The notes under the pieces are model-generated. The model had not been told where the DNA came from, did not search any database, and saw nothing but the letters and a program-made list of their open reading frames with translations. This document shows positions 18,770 to 27,810 of a DNA stretch of 64,000 nucleotides, in pieces. How positions within the stretch are numbered: position 1 is the first letter of the stretch; the number at the start of each line of letters is the position of its first letter. A program made the translations under genes and the position numbers. The DNA comes from Neobacillus terrae (GTDB taxonomy: Bacteria > Bacillota > Bacilli > Bacillales > Cytobacillaceae), in contig NZ_JAAOEO010000005.1 in NCBI RefSeq assembly GCF_011393025.1, positions 124,001 to 188,000 on the forward strand, written 5' to 3'.

Positions 18770-20461
18770 TTACAAAACTCTATATAAATATATCCGCCAA
18801 TAGTATTCCTTTTTATGAAAGATCCTTTGTAGCTCCAGGTGATTTTCACTGGCGTTTTGTATCCGGACTGTGGAAAGAATATAATCTCCACCCATTTTTT
18901 TCAAAGCTGCTGTATTTAAATCCAGGTTTCGGATTACTTTTGATGAATTTCTCGAAAAAATATAATTTTCTCCTAGTTCATTTACGAATACATAACATCT
19001 TCCACCCCACTCATCAAAATATTCCTTTAATGTGAGGTTTTTATCTAGTTCAGGAGCAATAATTTTTCGAAATTGATGCTTATATGACAAAGGGTAAAAA
19101 TTATTATAAGTATCAAGTGTATAAAGTCCATTATATTGGGCAATTGCAGGATGAAGTCCGATGCTAATGACCCTATAATCCTGAACCGGTTTTCCAATAT
19201 ATTTCTTGATGTCCTCAAATTCCTTAACTGCATAAAACTGCTTAAAAGAAGGAGAATGACGGTAATAAATTTCCTCGTTTGATGGAAAAAGAACACAAAG
19301 CTGCAAAATGGCAAAAAGTATAGCAAATATACGCCATTTTTTATTAATCCTCCACAATATTTGAAGAGAAACTGCGAATAAAATATAAATGAACATCGGT
19401 CTTAAATAATGATAACGGGAAAAATTAAAGGTGTTTAAAACATTTATTTTTTGCTTTAAAGGCCCCCACCCTTGATACCACCAAAAGGAATACCATACAG
19501 ATAACAAAAAGTTTGCCAGATGTAACCCGATAAATAGCTTTTCCTGTCTCCATCTTTTTTGAATGATAACTATAATAAGTGCAATCAAAGCGGTTGGGAA
19601 GATAATGAACTCATATAGCGTTTGATCCTGGTTATGTCCAATAAAATAGTTTTTGAAGATTAGCCCAATCGTCTGATAGAAGGTATTTTTTGACTCATTA
19701 AATTCCGAACGATTCGTTTTTTCGGTTGTAAAAATTAGCGATGCGATAGTACGATATTCAATGGCCATATAGAGGAGAGTCATATACAGAATGGAAAGGA
19801 ACATTCTAATCTGAGCTTTTTTTGTTCTAATGGCATCAACAAGCCAAAATACACCCATTGCACTTAAGAAAAAGAAAAAACCTAACATGAAAGTAGAATA
19901 AAACGGCAACAGGGTAAGCGTAATCCAACTCTGCCTTGTTTTCACATGATACCGCAGATTTAAAAATGCCCATAAGGCTAAAGGCATTCCTAGTGTACTC
20001 AACATGCCATTAGGCCAAAAAGGAGTTAGAGAAAAGGTTAAGGCGGCGGCAGCTCGAATAATTCCCTGTTCCTTAGGTTTAATGATATAGTCTTTTAAAA
20101 GTAAATACATTCCTAAGAAGGCTGTAAACCGAGTAATTGCTATATTTAATCCATAAGCAGTAACCGGGGGGAAGAACCGAAACAATTCTATAATGCCGTA
20201 GTATTCGGAATAAAGAGCATTTCGGGATAATTGCCCGTTTATGATTTGTGGGATATTTGCATTAAGAGGACCAAAAAGCTGCCCGCTACTCATTAATACT
20301 TTGTACCAGGCTACATTGGAATCCAGATTATCATGAATCCTCATATGTGCATCTTGTCCAAGTACAAAATATGGCAACACCCAAAGTGCAATAATAAAAA
20401 TTGCAATCAGTAAATATGTTTTCTCTTGTTGAAATAATTTTTTAAGCTTTAGTATTGACAT
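18770..20461 (-). CDS. YkoS-like polytopic membrane protein (DUF6044-type)
   Basis: A membrane protein of about 563 residues with roughly 11-12 hydrophobic segments and an extracytoplasmic C-terminal domain (about residue 400 on). It resembles B. subtilis YkoS, whose gene neighbours the GT2 gene ykoT; YfhO with CsbB is an analogous pair. The likely job is transfer of a lipid-linked sugar to a cell-wall polymer outside the cell. DAHMRIHDNLDSNVAWYKVL near the N-terminus carries the acidic residues expected after the first helix. I start at the ATG at 20461, where GGAATCGAGGAATTC gives a binding site. The frame stays open to 20620 (ATG at 20584, TTG at 20620) without a good site. The family call is from memory of motif and context only. 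Confidence 0.72.
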   Translation of the reverse strand: MSILKLKKLFQQEKTYLLIAIFIIALWVLPYFVLGQDAHMRIHDNLDSNVAWYKVLMSSGQLFGPLNANIPQIINGQLSRNALYSEYYGIIELFRFFPPVTAYGLNIAITRFTAFLGMYLLLKDYIIKPKEQGIIRAAAALTFSLTPFWPNGMLSTLGMPLALWAFLNLRYHVKTRQSWITLTLLPFYSTFMLGFFFFLSAMGVFWLVDAIRTKKAQIRMFLSILYMTLLYMAIEYRTIASLIFTTEKTNRSEFNESKNTFYQTIGLIFKNYFIGHNQDQTLYEFIIFPTALIALIIVIIQKRWRQEKLFIGLHLANFLLSVWYSFWWYQGWGPLKQKINVLNTFNFSRYHYLRPMFIYILFAVSLQILWRINKKWRIFAILFAILQLCVLFPSNEEIYYRHSPSFKQFYAVKEFEDIKKYIGKPVQDYRVISIGLHPAIAQYNGLYTLDTYNNFYPLSYKHQFRKIIAPELDKNLTLKEYFDEWGGRCYVFVNELGENYIFSRNSSKVIRNLDLNTAALKKMGGDYILSTVRIQNASENHLELQRIFHKKEYYWRIYLYRVL

Positions 20462-20952
20462 GAATTCCTCGATTCCTTTTTGCTTTGCTTTTTTAAAGCT
20501 GTAAATTTTATATATTAAATAACGGAATAAAGATGGAAAACCGACCATATAGAGAATGTACTCTTCTATTTGGAAAGTTTTCATATAAACAAGAAAGGAC
20601 TCAATGAACAAACCTGGCAACCAAATAAGTTATTACATCAATTTTTAATTTAACACCTAATTTAAAAATAGAACGTAATTTAATAAATTTTTAATAAAAC
20701 AATAACGAACAGTTTATATTTTACTGAAATAATTCTCCTTTTCTGGCTGCAAAGCTTGTTTAGTGTATATCCCCCAATAAATATTTTTCAAGGAATTTTA
20801 ATATGGTATATTTTAATTCCACGGTTTCTTTTTTTCATTTACATCAGGAAGACGCTATGGTAAATTCATTTGGTTTAGAACAAAATATGATTATAATCTT
20901 TTTGAAGGCGTTGATTTGATTTCACAAGCCTTCAACATTTTAAGGAGGCAAC

Positions 20953-21426
20953 ATGTTTCTATCCTATCCAATTTTATCTGCTCTTTTGGGAATGCTAATC
21001 GCACAAATAGTAAAAATCCCCATTCATTTTTTAATATCCAGAGAACTCAATTGGAAATTAATGTTTAGCACAGGTGGTATGCCAAGTTCTCATACTGCAA
21101 CTATTATTTCTTTAACTACGGCAATTGGATTAACTTCTGGTCTTTATTCTGATGATTTTGCAATTTGTATTGTAGTTTCCTTAATCGTGATGCATGATGC
21201 TACAGGTGTTAGAAGACATGCAGGGTATCATGCTGAGGTTTTAAATAAATTATTAGTTGACTTCAATCGTTTAATTGATACACTAAAAGACCCTAACTTG
21301 AAGAAAACAGAGTCCAGAGAGAAATTAAAAGAATTATTAGGGCACCAGCCGGCGGAAGTGTTTTTTGGTGCATTTACAGGAATCTTGGTAGGTGTTTTGA
21401 CTTATTTTATATATCCTTTTCAATAG
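20953..21426 (+). CDS. yuiD: Divergent PAP2 family protein YuiD (DUF212)
   Basis: A 157-residue membrane protein of the divergent PAP2/acid phosphatase group. Visible motifs are GGMPSSHTATIISL (the PSxxH element) and HDATGVRRHAGYHAEVLNKLL. B. subtilis YuiD is close in length. Family members are proposed lipid phosphatases, with no settled substrate. AAGGAGG precedes the ATG, and a strong hairpin follows the stop codon. Given two further PAP2 proteins within 7 kb, a role in polyprenyl or phospholipid phosphate turnover is plausible. Confidence 0.88.
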   Translation: MFLSYPILSALLGMLIAQIVKIPIHFLISRELNWKLMFSTGGMPSSHTATIISLTTAIGLTSGLYSDDFAICIVVSLIVMHDATGVRRHAGYHAEVLNKLLVDFNRLIDTLKDPNLKKTESREKLKELLGHQPAEVFFGAFTGILVGVLTYFIYPFQ

Positions 21427-21437
21427 GAAATAATACA

Positions 21438-21494
21438 CAAAAAACCTATATTAAATAACCCATTAGTAAATGGATTATTAATATAGGTTTTTTT
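21438..21494 (+). terminator. Terminator of yuiD
   Basis: AAAAACCTATATTAA pairs with TTAATATAGGTTTTT around a further inner pairing (AATAACCCATT with AATGGATTATT), and is followed by a T-run. It may work in both directions. Confidence 0.9.
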
Positions 21495-21513
21495 CTCGAT
21501 ATATAAACATTAT

Positions 21514-21600
21514 TCAAATTCTAAAAAAGACTTCACCACAAATAATAGCCAATATAATAAGAATATCGATTATGATTAGCGTCTTTATCAAGTAGTTCAT
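21514..21600 (-). CDS. Possible 28-residue single-helix membrane peptide
   Basis: The ATG at 21598-21600 follows AAAGAAAGGAT with correct spacing. The peptide begins MNYLIKTLIIIDILIILAI and ends GEVFFRI, a single hydrophobic helix with short polar ends. No homolog comes to mind. The good binding site is the main support; such AT-rich DNA yields hydrophobic frames by chance. The rest of 21601-21990 shows no gene. Confidence 0.4.
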   Translation of the reverse strand: MNYLIKTLIIIDILIILAIICGEVFFRI

Positions 21601-21993
21601 AATATTGGATCCTTTCTTTAATATTATCAACCTGATATTAAACATTATATTATTATAAAGTAAAAAAATTAAAGTAAGATTAAAAATTCATCTTTTTAAA
21701 TATTTTTCTTTGGCAGAGCATCTTTTACTTAGAACAGATAAAAATTATCCCTGTGGATGCCACTTACTTACGTCTTAAGGTTTAATCCTTCCTAATGCAT
21801 CTAATAAGTCCTGGGGAATGCCAATTTTTTCTATTAATTAGTTCCTAACGAAACTCACTGATATCCAAAGAACCGTCATGAGGAGTCCGATTTGTTTACA
21901 AAAAACCCATAACATTTGATTTCAATAATACATTGTTTTTTCATATTACATAAAATGAAATTTTTTACTCATAATATTATGAGGGAGGTATTA

Positions 21994-22908
21994 ATGAGTA
22001 TGAATGTTACTTGGGTGATTGGATTTTTATTATTTTCTCAACAAGAACCTATGCCACCGGACAACAATTTAGTACTCACTAGGAACGGGCAGCCTATTAC
22101 AATGGTTAATCCTACTGATTTATCGAGAAGCTATCCTTTTTTGCCTATTATAGATACAGAAAAATTGGATAAAGTTATTGACCAAATCGATAAAAATGCT
22201 TTAAAAAAACCTACAAATGCCATTATAGATCCATACGGTAATATGATACCAGAACAATTGGGTTATGGATTAAATCGTCAACTTTTTACAGAACAGGTGT
22301 ATTCTTATTTATTTAACAATGCTGCCTCTAAATTAGAGATCCCAATACAAACCATTTATCCAAAAGTTGACAGTGAATTGCTTGCGGAAATTCGAAATAA
22401 AAAAATTGGAGAATATACTACAATCTTCAATTCTTATAACAAAGAAAGAACCAAAAATTTGTTTCTTGCTGCACAAGCTATTAATAATTTCGTTCTGTTC
22501 CCAGGTGAGGTTTTCTCCTTTAATAACATAGTTGGAAAAAGAACTTCTGAAAAGGGATATTTGCCTGCTCCTGTCATCATGAAAGGGGAAATATCAGAAG
22601 ATATTGGTGGTGGAATCTGTCAGGTATCGTCTACCCTTTTTAATGCTGTAGACAATGCTGGCTTAAATATTATTCAACGCTTCTCGCACAGCAAAGAGGT
22701 TCCATACACGCCACCTGGGCGGGATGCCACAGTAAGCTGGAATGGACCTGATTTTGTCTTTAAAAACAAATACAATCAGCCGGTTCTAATAAAAGCCCAT
22801 ACCTTACGGAATAATTTAATTATCGAGATATTTTCATCTGATGTCATTAACTATAATCCTAAAAAGGTACCATACCTTCCGCTGCAACAAGGTAACCCAC
22901 CTAAGTAA
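21994..22908 (+). CDS. VanW-like domain protein
   Basis: A 304-residue protein with a C-terminal VanW domain: FVLFPGEVFSFNNIVGKRT, KGYLPAPVIMKGE and the signature DIGGGICQVSSTLFNA. The N-terminus has a short hydrophobic segment (VTWVIGFLLF), likely a membrane anchor or signal. VanW domains occur in cell-wall proteins and in some glycopeptide-resistance loci, but their biochemical role is not established. I start at the ATG at 21994 after GAGGGAGG, not at the ATG 78 bases upstream. It precedes an AbrB-type transporter gene by 32 bases and may be cotranscribed. Confidence 0.87.
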   Translation: MSMNVTWVIGFLLFSQQEPMPPDNNLVLTRNGQPITMVNPTDLSRSYPFLPIIDTEKLDKVIDQIDKNALKKPTNAIIDPYGNMIPEQLGYGLNRQLFTEQVYSYLFNNAASKLEIPIQTIYPKVDSELLAEIRNKKIGEYTTIFNSYNKERTKNLFLAAQAINNFVLFPGEVFSFNNIVGKRTSEKGYLPAPVIMKGEISEDIGGGICQVSSTLFNAVDNAGLNIIQRFSHSKEVPYTPPGRDATVSWNGPDFVFKNKYNQPVLIKAHTLRNNLIIEIFSSDVINYNPKKVPYLPLQQGNPPK

Positions 22909-22940
22909 CAGCATCATTTTAAAAGAGCAGGAGAATTTTA

Positions 22941-24050
22941 ATGCAAAACCTCAGGCTAATGCTTCAGAATGTTCCTTTATTAACAATTAGTTCTTTAGGA
23001 GGCCTTCTTTTATACACTACAGGAATATCAATAGCCTGGCTGTTGGGAAGTTTGTTTACAGCAAGCATAATTTCGCTTATTTTGAAACCTGGAGGAAAGA
23101 CTTCCAGGACAAACAAAGGCATACACCCTTATTGGCGGCAAATCGGACAAGCTATTTTGGGTATACAATTGGGACAAAACCTTCATTTTTCCAGCTTGAA
23201 TACTTTTGAGGATCACTTCATCCTCATTTCCTTAATGTTAATGATGTCAATTGCTGTGGCACTCCTCTCTGGAATGATGCTGTGGCACTTCAGCAAAGCA
23301 AGTATGATTACCTGCCTTTTTGGAACGACACCCGGGGGAATGTCCGCGATGCCTGCAATTGCTGAAGAGGCTGGCGCTAATGCTCTGGTTGTAAGCTTAA
23401 TCCAAACCATCAGGATTTTATTTGTTATTGGAACCGTTCCTTTTATTGCAGGAAAAGTGAATAATCAACTACATATAAACCTGCCGGATAGTAATCATTC
23501 TAATCTTGAATATTTCCCCTTGCTATGGACCATTCTGTTGATTATAGGATCAATTATAGGAGCTGAAATGGGAAAAAGATTAAAATTGCCTGCTCCCTGG
23601 CTCGTCGGAAGCATGATTGGAGCGTCAATATCCCAATTGATTATTACTTATTTTTATAAGAATGACGCCTTCCCTTTCTGGCCGCACATTATAGTCATCC
23701 TGGCACAGGTTTTGATTGGAGCTAGTATCGGTTTCCAGGTAAAAAAGGAAATGTTCAGGGGCTTAGGAAGAATTATTTATGGCGGGCTGGCGACTTCGTT
23801 TTTAATGGTTACAGTCATGGCCATTTTTTCTATATGGATTTCAAAAATAACTAAAATACCATTGGTTACCTGCCTCTTAGCTTTTGCTCCAGGCGGGGTA
23901 GCAGAAATGGCATCCACTTCTATGGCCCTCAATGCTGACTCTACTTTTGTGGTTACCGTCCAGTCCCTTAGATTAATTGCCGTTTTAATTCTTATGCCCG
24001 CCATGTTAAAGTTTATCAGCCTTCAGGCACCTATTAAAACACATCAATAG
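22941..24050 (+). CDS. AbrB family membrane protein (PF05145 type)
   Basis: A 369-residue polytopic protein with about 10 helices and an internal duplication. The first copy carries LFGTTPGGMSAMPAIAEEAG and the second LLAFAPGGVAEMASTSMALN, each followed by a Val-x-x-x-Gln-x-x-Arg helix. This is the AbrB duplication-domain family, often misnamed ammonia monooxygenase; its transported substrate is unknown. GGAG stands before the ATG. The duplication makes the family assignment firm and the function open. Confidence 0.87.
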   Translation: MQNLRLMLQNVPLLTISSLGGLLLYTTGISIAWLLGSLFTASIISLILKPGGKTSRTNKGIHPYWRQIGQAILGIQLGQNLHFSSLNTFEDHFILISLMLMMSIAVALLSGMMLWHFSKASMITCLFGTTPGGMSAMPAIAEEAGANALVVSLIQTIRILFVIGTVPFIAGKVNNQLHINLPDSNHSNLEYFPLLWTILLIIGSIIGAEMGKRLKLPAPWLVGSMIGASISQLIITYFYKNDAFPFWPHIIVILAQVLIGASIGFQVKKEMFRGLGRIIYGGLATSFLMVTVMAIFSIWISKITKIPLVTCLLAFAPGGVAEMASTSMALNADSTFVVTVQSLRLIAVLILMPAMLKFISLQAPIKTHQ

Positions 24051-24079
24051 ATGATAATACCTTTGCTTTTTTATAAGAG

Positions 24080-24748
24080 CTATTTACCTTCATGTCCTGA
24101 ATGAAATCTTTTGTATTGTTTTTCTTTGTATAGCTGAAAGACCCAAATGGCAATGGCCAGCCAGAAGCCGCTTGCAAAATAACCGGCTATAATATCACTT
24201 GGATAATGAACACCTAAATAGATGCGGCTGATTCCAATAGATAAAATAAAGAAAATGGAAATAAGAATAAGAACAATGCGGCCGAACCTGTGGGGAATAT
24301 GTCTCCAAAGTAAAAAGGCAATCATTCCATAGACAGTAAAGGCATTCATAGCATGGCCACTCGGAAAACTGTATCCAGTTATATCAATTAACCGATGAAG
24401 ATTTGGTCGAACACGATGAAAAACTTGCTTTAATACTACATTTAAAATAGCTGAACCAGCGAGAGCTGCGATAAAAAGAATTAATTCTAAACGATGTTGA
24501 AGAACTTTATACAGTGTAAATAAAAGGACGATGCTTATAAACACCACACATGGCCCTGACCCGATAAATGTAAAAAACTTCATAATAGCAGTCAAAGACG
24601 GAGACTCCCCTCCTTGTATAAACGCTATAATATCACTATCAAAATCAATAATCTTTTTATCGCTAATAAACAAGTCAATTAAACTAAAACCCACCAACGA
24701 CACTAGACTTATAATAAATGCTATAAATAGATGCTTTTTTAAACTCAT
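24080..24748 (-). CDS. PAP2 family lipid phosphatase (PgpB/YodM-like)
   Basis: A 222-residue membrane phosphatase with the three PAP2 signatures in order: KQVFHRVRPN (KxxxxxxRP), SFPSGHAMNA (PSGH) and SRIYLGVHYPSDIIAG (SRxxxxxHxxxD). About six helices are visible. Homologs dephosphorylate undecaprenyl pyrophosphate or phosphatidylglycerophosphate on the outer face of the membrane. All catalytic residues are present. It points away from the AbrB-type gene, whose stop codon lies 30 bases off in convergent orientation. Confidence 0.92.
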   Translation of the reverse strand: MSLKKHLFIAFIISLVSLVGFSLIDLFISDKKIIDFDSDIIAFIQGGESPSLTAIMKFFTFIGSGPCVVFISIVLLFTLYKVLQHRLELILFIAALAGSAILNVVLKQVFHRVRPNLHRLIDITGYSFPSGHAMNAFTVYGMIAFLLWRHIPHRFGRIVLILISIFFILSIGISRIYLGVHYPSDIIAGYFASGFWLAIAIWVFQLYKEKQYKRFHSGHEGK

Positions 24749-24890
24749 ACAATGATCCTTTCCTTATGTATTATTAGACGTACGCCAAACTTTTTCATTT
24801 AAGATATAAAAGACACGCATATTTTATTAGTTACACAGAAAAATTGTAGTTACAGAGTTTGTAAATGGTATATCTACAATCACAAAGAAA

Positions 24891-24926
24891 GTAAAAGCAG
24901 GACCCCTCCAATTGGCTCCTGCTTTA
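24891..24926 (-). terminator. Terminator after the deacetylase region
   Basis: On the minus strand AAAGCAGGAGCC pairs with GGTCCTGCTTT and is followed by TACTTTCTTTG. It lies 11 bases after the stop of the frame at 24937-25059, not directly after the annotated deacetylase stop. Confidence 0.8.
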
Positions 24927-24936
24927 ATTTCCTCTT

Positions 24937-25059
24937 TTAATAAACATATGATTCACCATTAAAATATTTTTTATTATTTTTAATCCTTTCCCAAGATATA
25001 TATAAATTACTTCCATATACCTCTTCATCCTTTACTTCAAAGAACTCATAAAATATCAT
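24937..25059 (-). CDS. Frameshifted C-terminal extension of the deacetylase, or a coupled small gene
   Basis: A 40-residue frame overlaps the deacetylase end in the other register. It begins with an ATG at 25059 (MIFYEFFEVKDEEVYGSN) and continues LYISWERIKNNKKYFNGESY. The composition is that of a real protein, and a terminator follows 11 bases after its stop while none follows the deacetylase stop. Either a one-base shift split a longer protein, or this is a short gene coupled to the deacetylase. I do not recognise the domain. Confidence 0.5.
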   Translation of the reverse strand: MIFYEFFEVKDEEVYGSNLYISWERIKNNKKYFNGESYVY

Positions 25060-25753
25060 CAATTCTCGAGCAATGGAAGTTTCGATTTTTTACTTCCATT
25101 AAAACATCCTTTAATGCATCTATTGTATTTCGTGGGGCCTTTTCATCTGCCCCAAAGGTTTTCCCACAGTCATGCAAAAGAATAATATCTCCCTTTTTCA
25201 CCTTTGAAAGAAGAACTTTCTTTACTCGTTCCTTTCCTCCGGCAGTTTTCCAATCTCCCGCCATTAATGACCATAAAACTATCTTATATTCCTTAAGTAA
25301 AAAGTAATCAAAAATGTTTAATAAACCCCAAGGCGGCCGGTAATAAGTCGGCCTTTCTCCAGTTATTCCTTCTATGATTTCTGCGCTTCTTTTCAAATCC
25401 CTTCGTACCTTCCAAGGAGACATAATCCAATTTGATCGATGCACATAATTATGAAGCCCTATCAAATGGCCTTCCTTATGGATCTGTCGAATTATCTCGG
25501 GATATTTCTCAGCCTTTGATCCAAGAACGAAAAAAGCAGCCTTTACATCGTTGTCCTTTAGAATATTCAGCAACTCGGGAGTATAAATTGGATTAGGTCC
25601 ATCATCAAAGGTGAAAGCTATACTTTGAGAATCGGAATTTTTCTTAAATCCTCCCGCTCCAATTATTCTTGATATAAAGAAAGGAAGGAGTGTGTAAAAT
25701 AAAAGCAGAATAAGGGAAAAAAATAATAATATCATTAACATACTGCTGTTCAC
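25046..25753 (-). CDS. Polysaccharide deacetylase (NodB domain)
   Basis: A 235-residue membrane-anchored NodB-type carbohydrate esterase. The N-terminal helix (residues 3-28) is a membrane anchor. Motif 1 is FTFDDGPNPIYTPELLNIL with the catalytic Asp and metal Asp. The metal His pair lies in LIGLHNYVHRSNW. Motif 3 is YRPPWG, and the later LLHDCG motif holds the last catalytic His. The likely reaction is deacetylation of N-acetylated sugars in peptidoglycan or a wall polymer. It lies just downstream of the second UgtP-like gene on the same strand, with a possible C-terminal continuation in another frame (24937-25059). Confidence 0.9.
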   Translation of the reverse strand: MNSSMLMILLFFSLILLLFYTLLPFFISRIIGAGGFKKNSDSQSIAFTFDDGPNPIYTPELLNILKDNDVKAAFFVLGSKAEKYPEIIRQIHKEGHLIGLHNYVHRSNWIMSPWKVRRDLKRSAEIIEGITGERPTYYRPPWGLLNIFDYFLLKEYKIVLWSLMAGDWKTAGGKERVKKVLLSKVKKGDIILLHDCGKTFGADEKAPRNTIDALKDVLMEVKNRNFHCSRIDDIL

Positions 25754-25807
25754 CTCAGTTGCTGAAGCTCTTTTTTAGAGCAAATAAATGCGTGCCTATG
25801 TTTATAT

Positions 25808-26947
25808 CTAATTATTTTGTATGCTTTGTAAAATAGCTTTTACCGGATCCTGTGGCAAAATCCATCGGTGATATGCCTTCATTCTTAATTTTAAATTTGT
25901 TAGATGCTTTGGATCACAGACCAGGCTATAGAGCAGTGCACTTAAATCTTTTTCATTTTTGGCGGTTACCGCCATTCCTTCCCGGAGAAGAAAATCGGCA
26001 TTATCTTCTTCCTGCCCTGGCAGCGGCTGATAAATCAGCATGGGCAATTCCATCTCAATAGCCTCAGAAGTCGTTACGCCTCCCGGCTTTGTTATCATAA
26101 GGTCTGAAACCGCCATTAATTCAGCGACATTTCCACAGAAGCCGACAATTCTAATTTTGTGAATGGAATTCTTAAGCCTGCTTTCCAGCTGGGACTTTAA
26201 CCTTCTATTTCGGCCGCAAACGATGATGATTTGTATTGGTTCCGGTAAATTTCTCCATGCTTCCAAATTGGAGAAACCCTTTCCGATTAAACCATCACCC
26301 CCACCCATAACCAATAAAGTAAACCTTTTGGGATCAAAATCATACTTTTCAGCAATAGTAACTCTTGAATATTTTTCATAAAATTGCTGCCGTATCGGAA
26401 TACCAGTGTCTTTTATCCTTTCAGGGTCCACTCCAAGTTTAACTAACCGTTCACCTATCTCTTTCGAACCAACTAAATAAAGGTCCGTGTTTGGATGCAG
26501 CCAGTAGGAATGGTCTGTATAATCCGTTATTACAGTAATAATAGGGACATCTAATAGTCCCTGTTCCTTTAATTTAGACATTATCCCGGCCGCAAAAGGA
26601 TAGGTACTGACGACAGCTGTAGGATTTATTTTTTTAATAATCTCCAAGACAGGTTCCAAACCTGAAGATAGGATGGAATTTAACTTTAATGAGAAAGCAT
26701 TAGGTTTTCGTGTTGATTTGTAAATCAAACTGTATAAAAACGGAAGCTTTTTAATACCCCTAACATACAGGAAATGACCCAGAGGATTTAGACGTGGATG
26801 TATCCATTTCATAATATCCATAGTTTCAGTCTCCATTTCTGAGTACGAACACTCAACCGATTCTGTTATAGCTTTTGCAACCTGCTTATGACCATCTCCA
26901 AAGTTGGCAGAAAGAATAAGAATTTTTTTCTTTTTACCATTTCTCAT
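25808..26947 (-). CDS. UgtP/MGDG-synthase-like glycosyltransferase (paralog 2)
   Basis: A 379-residue GT28-type enzyme close to UgtP. ILSANFGDGHKQVAKAI is the N-terminal acceptor-side motif; LLVMGGGDGLIGKGF starts the second domain; ITKPGGVTTSEAIEMELPML is the canonical nucleotide-sugar region, unlike the altered one in paralog 1. It likely adds sugar to diacylglycerol or another lipid. I use the ATG at 26947, correctly spaced from GGGAGGG; the TTG at 26962 would start inside the binding site. The polysaccharide deacetylase follows by 54 bases. Confidence 0.87.
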   Translation of the reverse strand: MRNGKKKKILILSANFGDGHKQVAKAITESVECSYSEMETETMDIMKWIHPRLNPLGHFLYVRGIKKLPFLYSLIYKSTRKPNAFSLKLNSILSSGLEPVLEIIKKINPTAVVSTYPFAAGIMSKLKEQGLLDVPIITVITDYTDHSYWLHPNTDLYLVGSKEIGERLVKLGVDPERIKDTGIPIRQQFYEKYSRVTIAEKYDFDPKRFTLLVMGGGDGLIGKGFSNLEAWRNLPEPIQIIIVCGRNRRLKSQLESRLKNSIHKIRIVGFCGNVAELMAVSDLMITKPGGVTTSEAIEMELPMLIYQPLPGQEEDNADFLLREGMAVTAKNEKDLSALLYSLVCDPKHLTNLKLRMKAYHRWILPQDPVKAILQSIQNN

Positions 26948-27043
26948 TTCATTCCCTCCCAACCTTCAATAGAGCACAATGAATACTCCATAAGCTATCT
27001 CGTTTTCTATGAATGTATCGTTTTTTTTTCTCGAAATAAGGTT

Positions 27044-27790
27044 TTAAACTTTAGTATATAAATTAATTAAAAAGCGAATTAACCCAGCAGCCTTTTCAGA
27101 TTGGTTCACAAGAGTATAGACTGCAAACGCAGAACCCGTACCTATTAACATACCGGCAATTATGTCTGCCGGGTAGTGGACACCTGTCCAGACGCGGGAT
27201 AAGGAAATACCAGCCGCAAGAAGAAGCCAAACCCATCCTTCACGTTTTTTCCACTGCCATATTGCTGCTGCGATAACAAATGCGGCTGTCGCGTGGTCAC
27301 TTGCAAAGGAATCGTTCTTAGCATGTGGTATCAGCCAATTAACATGATGATGTACAAACGGTCTGTAACGATATATAAACATTCCAATCAATACATTGAT
27401 AGCCAGTGCAAGACATGCAGCGAGACATGCTTCTACTACCATTCTTCTATTCTTGCTTTCTGAGATTTTATAAAACCAATAAAATAATAGGCCAGCAAAA
27501 AAGATATATTCAGCCCGTTCAGGAACAAAAGGCGCAAGCGCCCTGGTTAGCCCCAACAGGCATAAGACGAATCACGTAGGAAATCCTGATTTCTGAAGTG
27601 ATTTGGCTTATGACCCCGAGGGGCTGGGCGCTGGAGCTGGATTACAATAACCTTGTTCGGAGTTTTCCACAAGGTGAAAATCTATAATTTCCTAACCGAC
27701 AAGAAAAATCATCAGAGGATTTAGAAATTTCTCCGTTACAGCCAGATGATTTATAAATTGAAACGCATTGAAATCCATTTGTGAAAACAT
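27044..27790 (-). pseudogene. bcrC: BcrC-type undecaprenyl pyrophosphate phosphatase split by a repeat element
   Basis: The main body (27044 to about 27525) has all PAP2 signatures: YRYRPFVHHHVNWLIPH, FASDHATAAF and SRVWTGVHYPADIIAG. Its first third is missing at the apparent start. The missing N-terminus lies upstream at 27692-27790, with GGAGGT before an ATG and the peptide MFSQMDFNAFQFINHLAVTE then KFLNPLMIFLVG, a typical BcrC start. Between the two lies a palindromic repeat (27530-27700) that adds a stop codon. The downstream frame (ATG-like start at 27556) begins within the repeat. The body could yield a shortened protein but would lack the first helix. The intact gene would have encoded about 195 residues, the BcrC length. 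Confidence 0.85.
27530..27700. repeat. Palindromic dispersed repeat inserted in the bcrC-like gene
   Basis: The outer arms are complementary: AGCGCCC.GG..AGCCCC...GGCATAAG on the left and CTTATGACC.CGAGGGGCTGGGCGCT on the right, then GGAGCTGGATTACAATAACC. The right part, including CGGAGTTTTCCACAAGGTGA, recurs at 37905-38005. This is the GCGCTTGCGCC / AGCTCCAGCGCC element common in Bacillaceae genomes. No coding capacity; it looks like a MITE-like unit. Confidence 0.85.
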
Positions 27791-27810
27791 GATGATTACC
27801 TCCATTGCTT

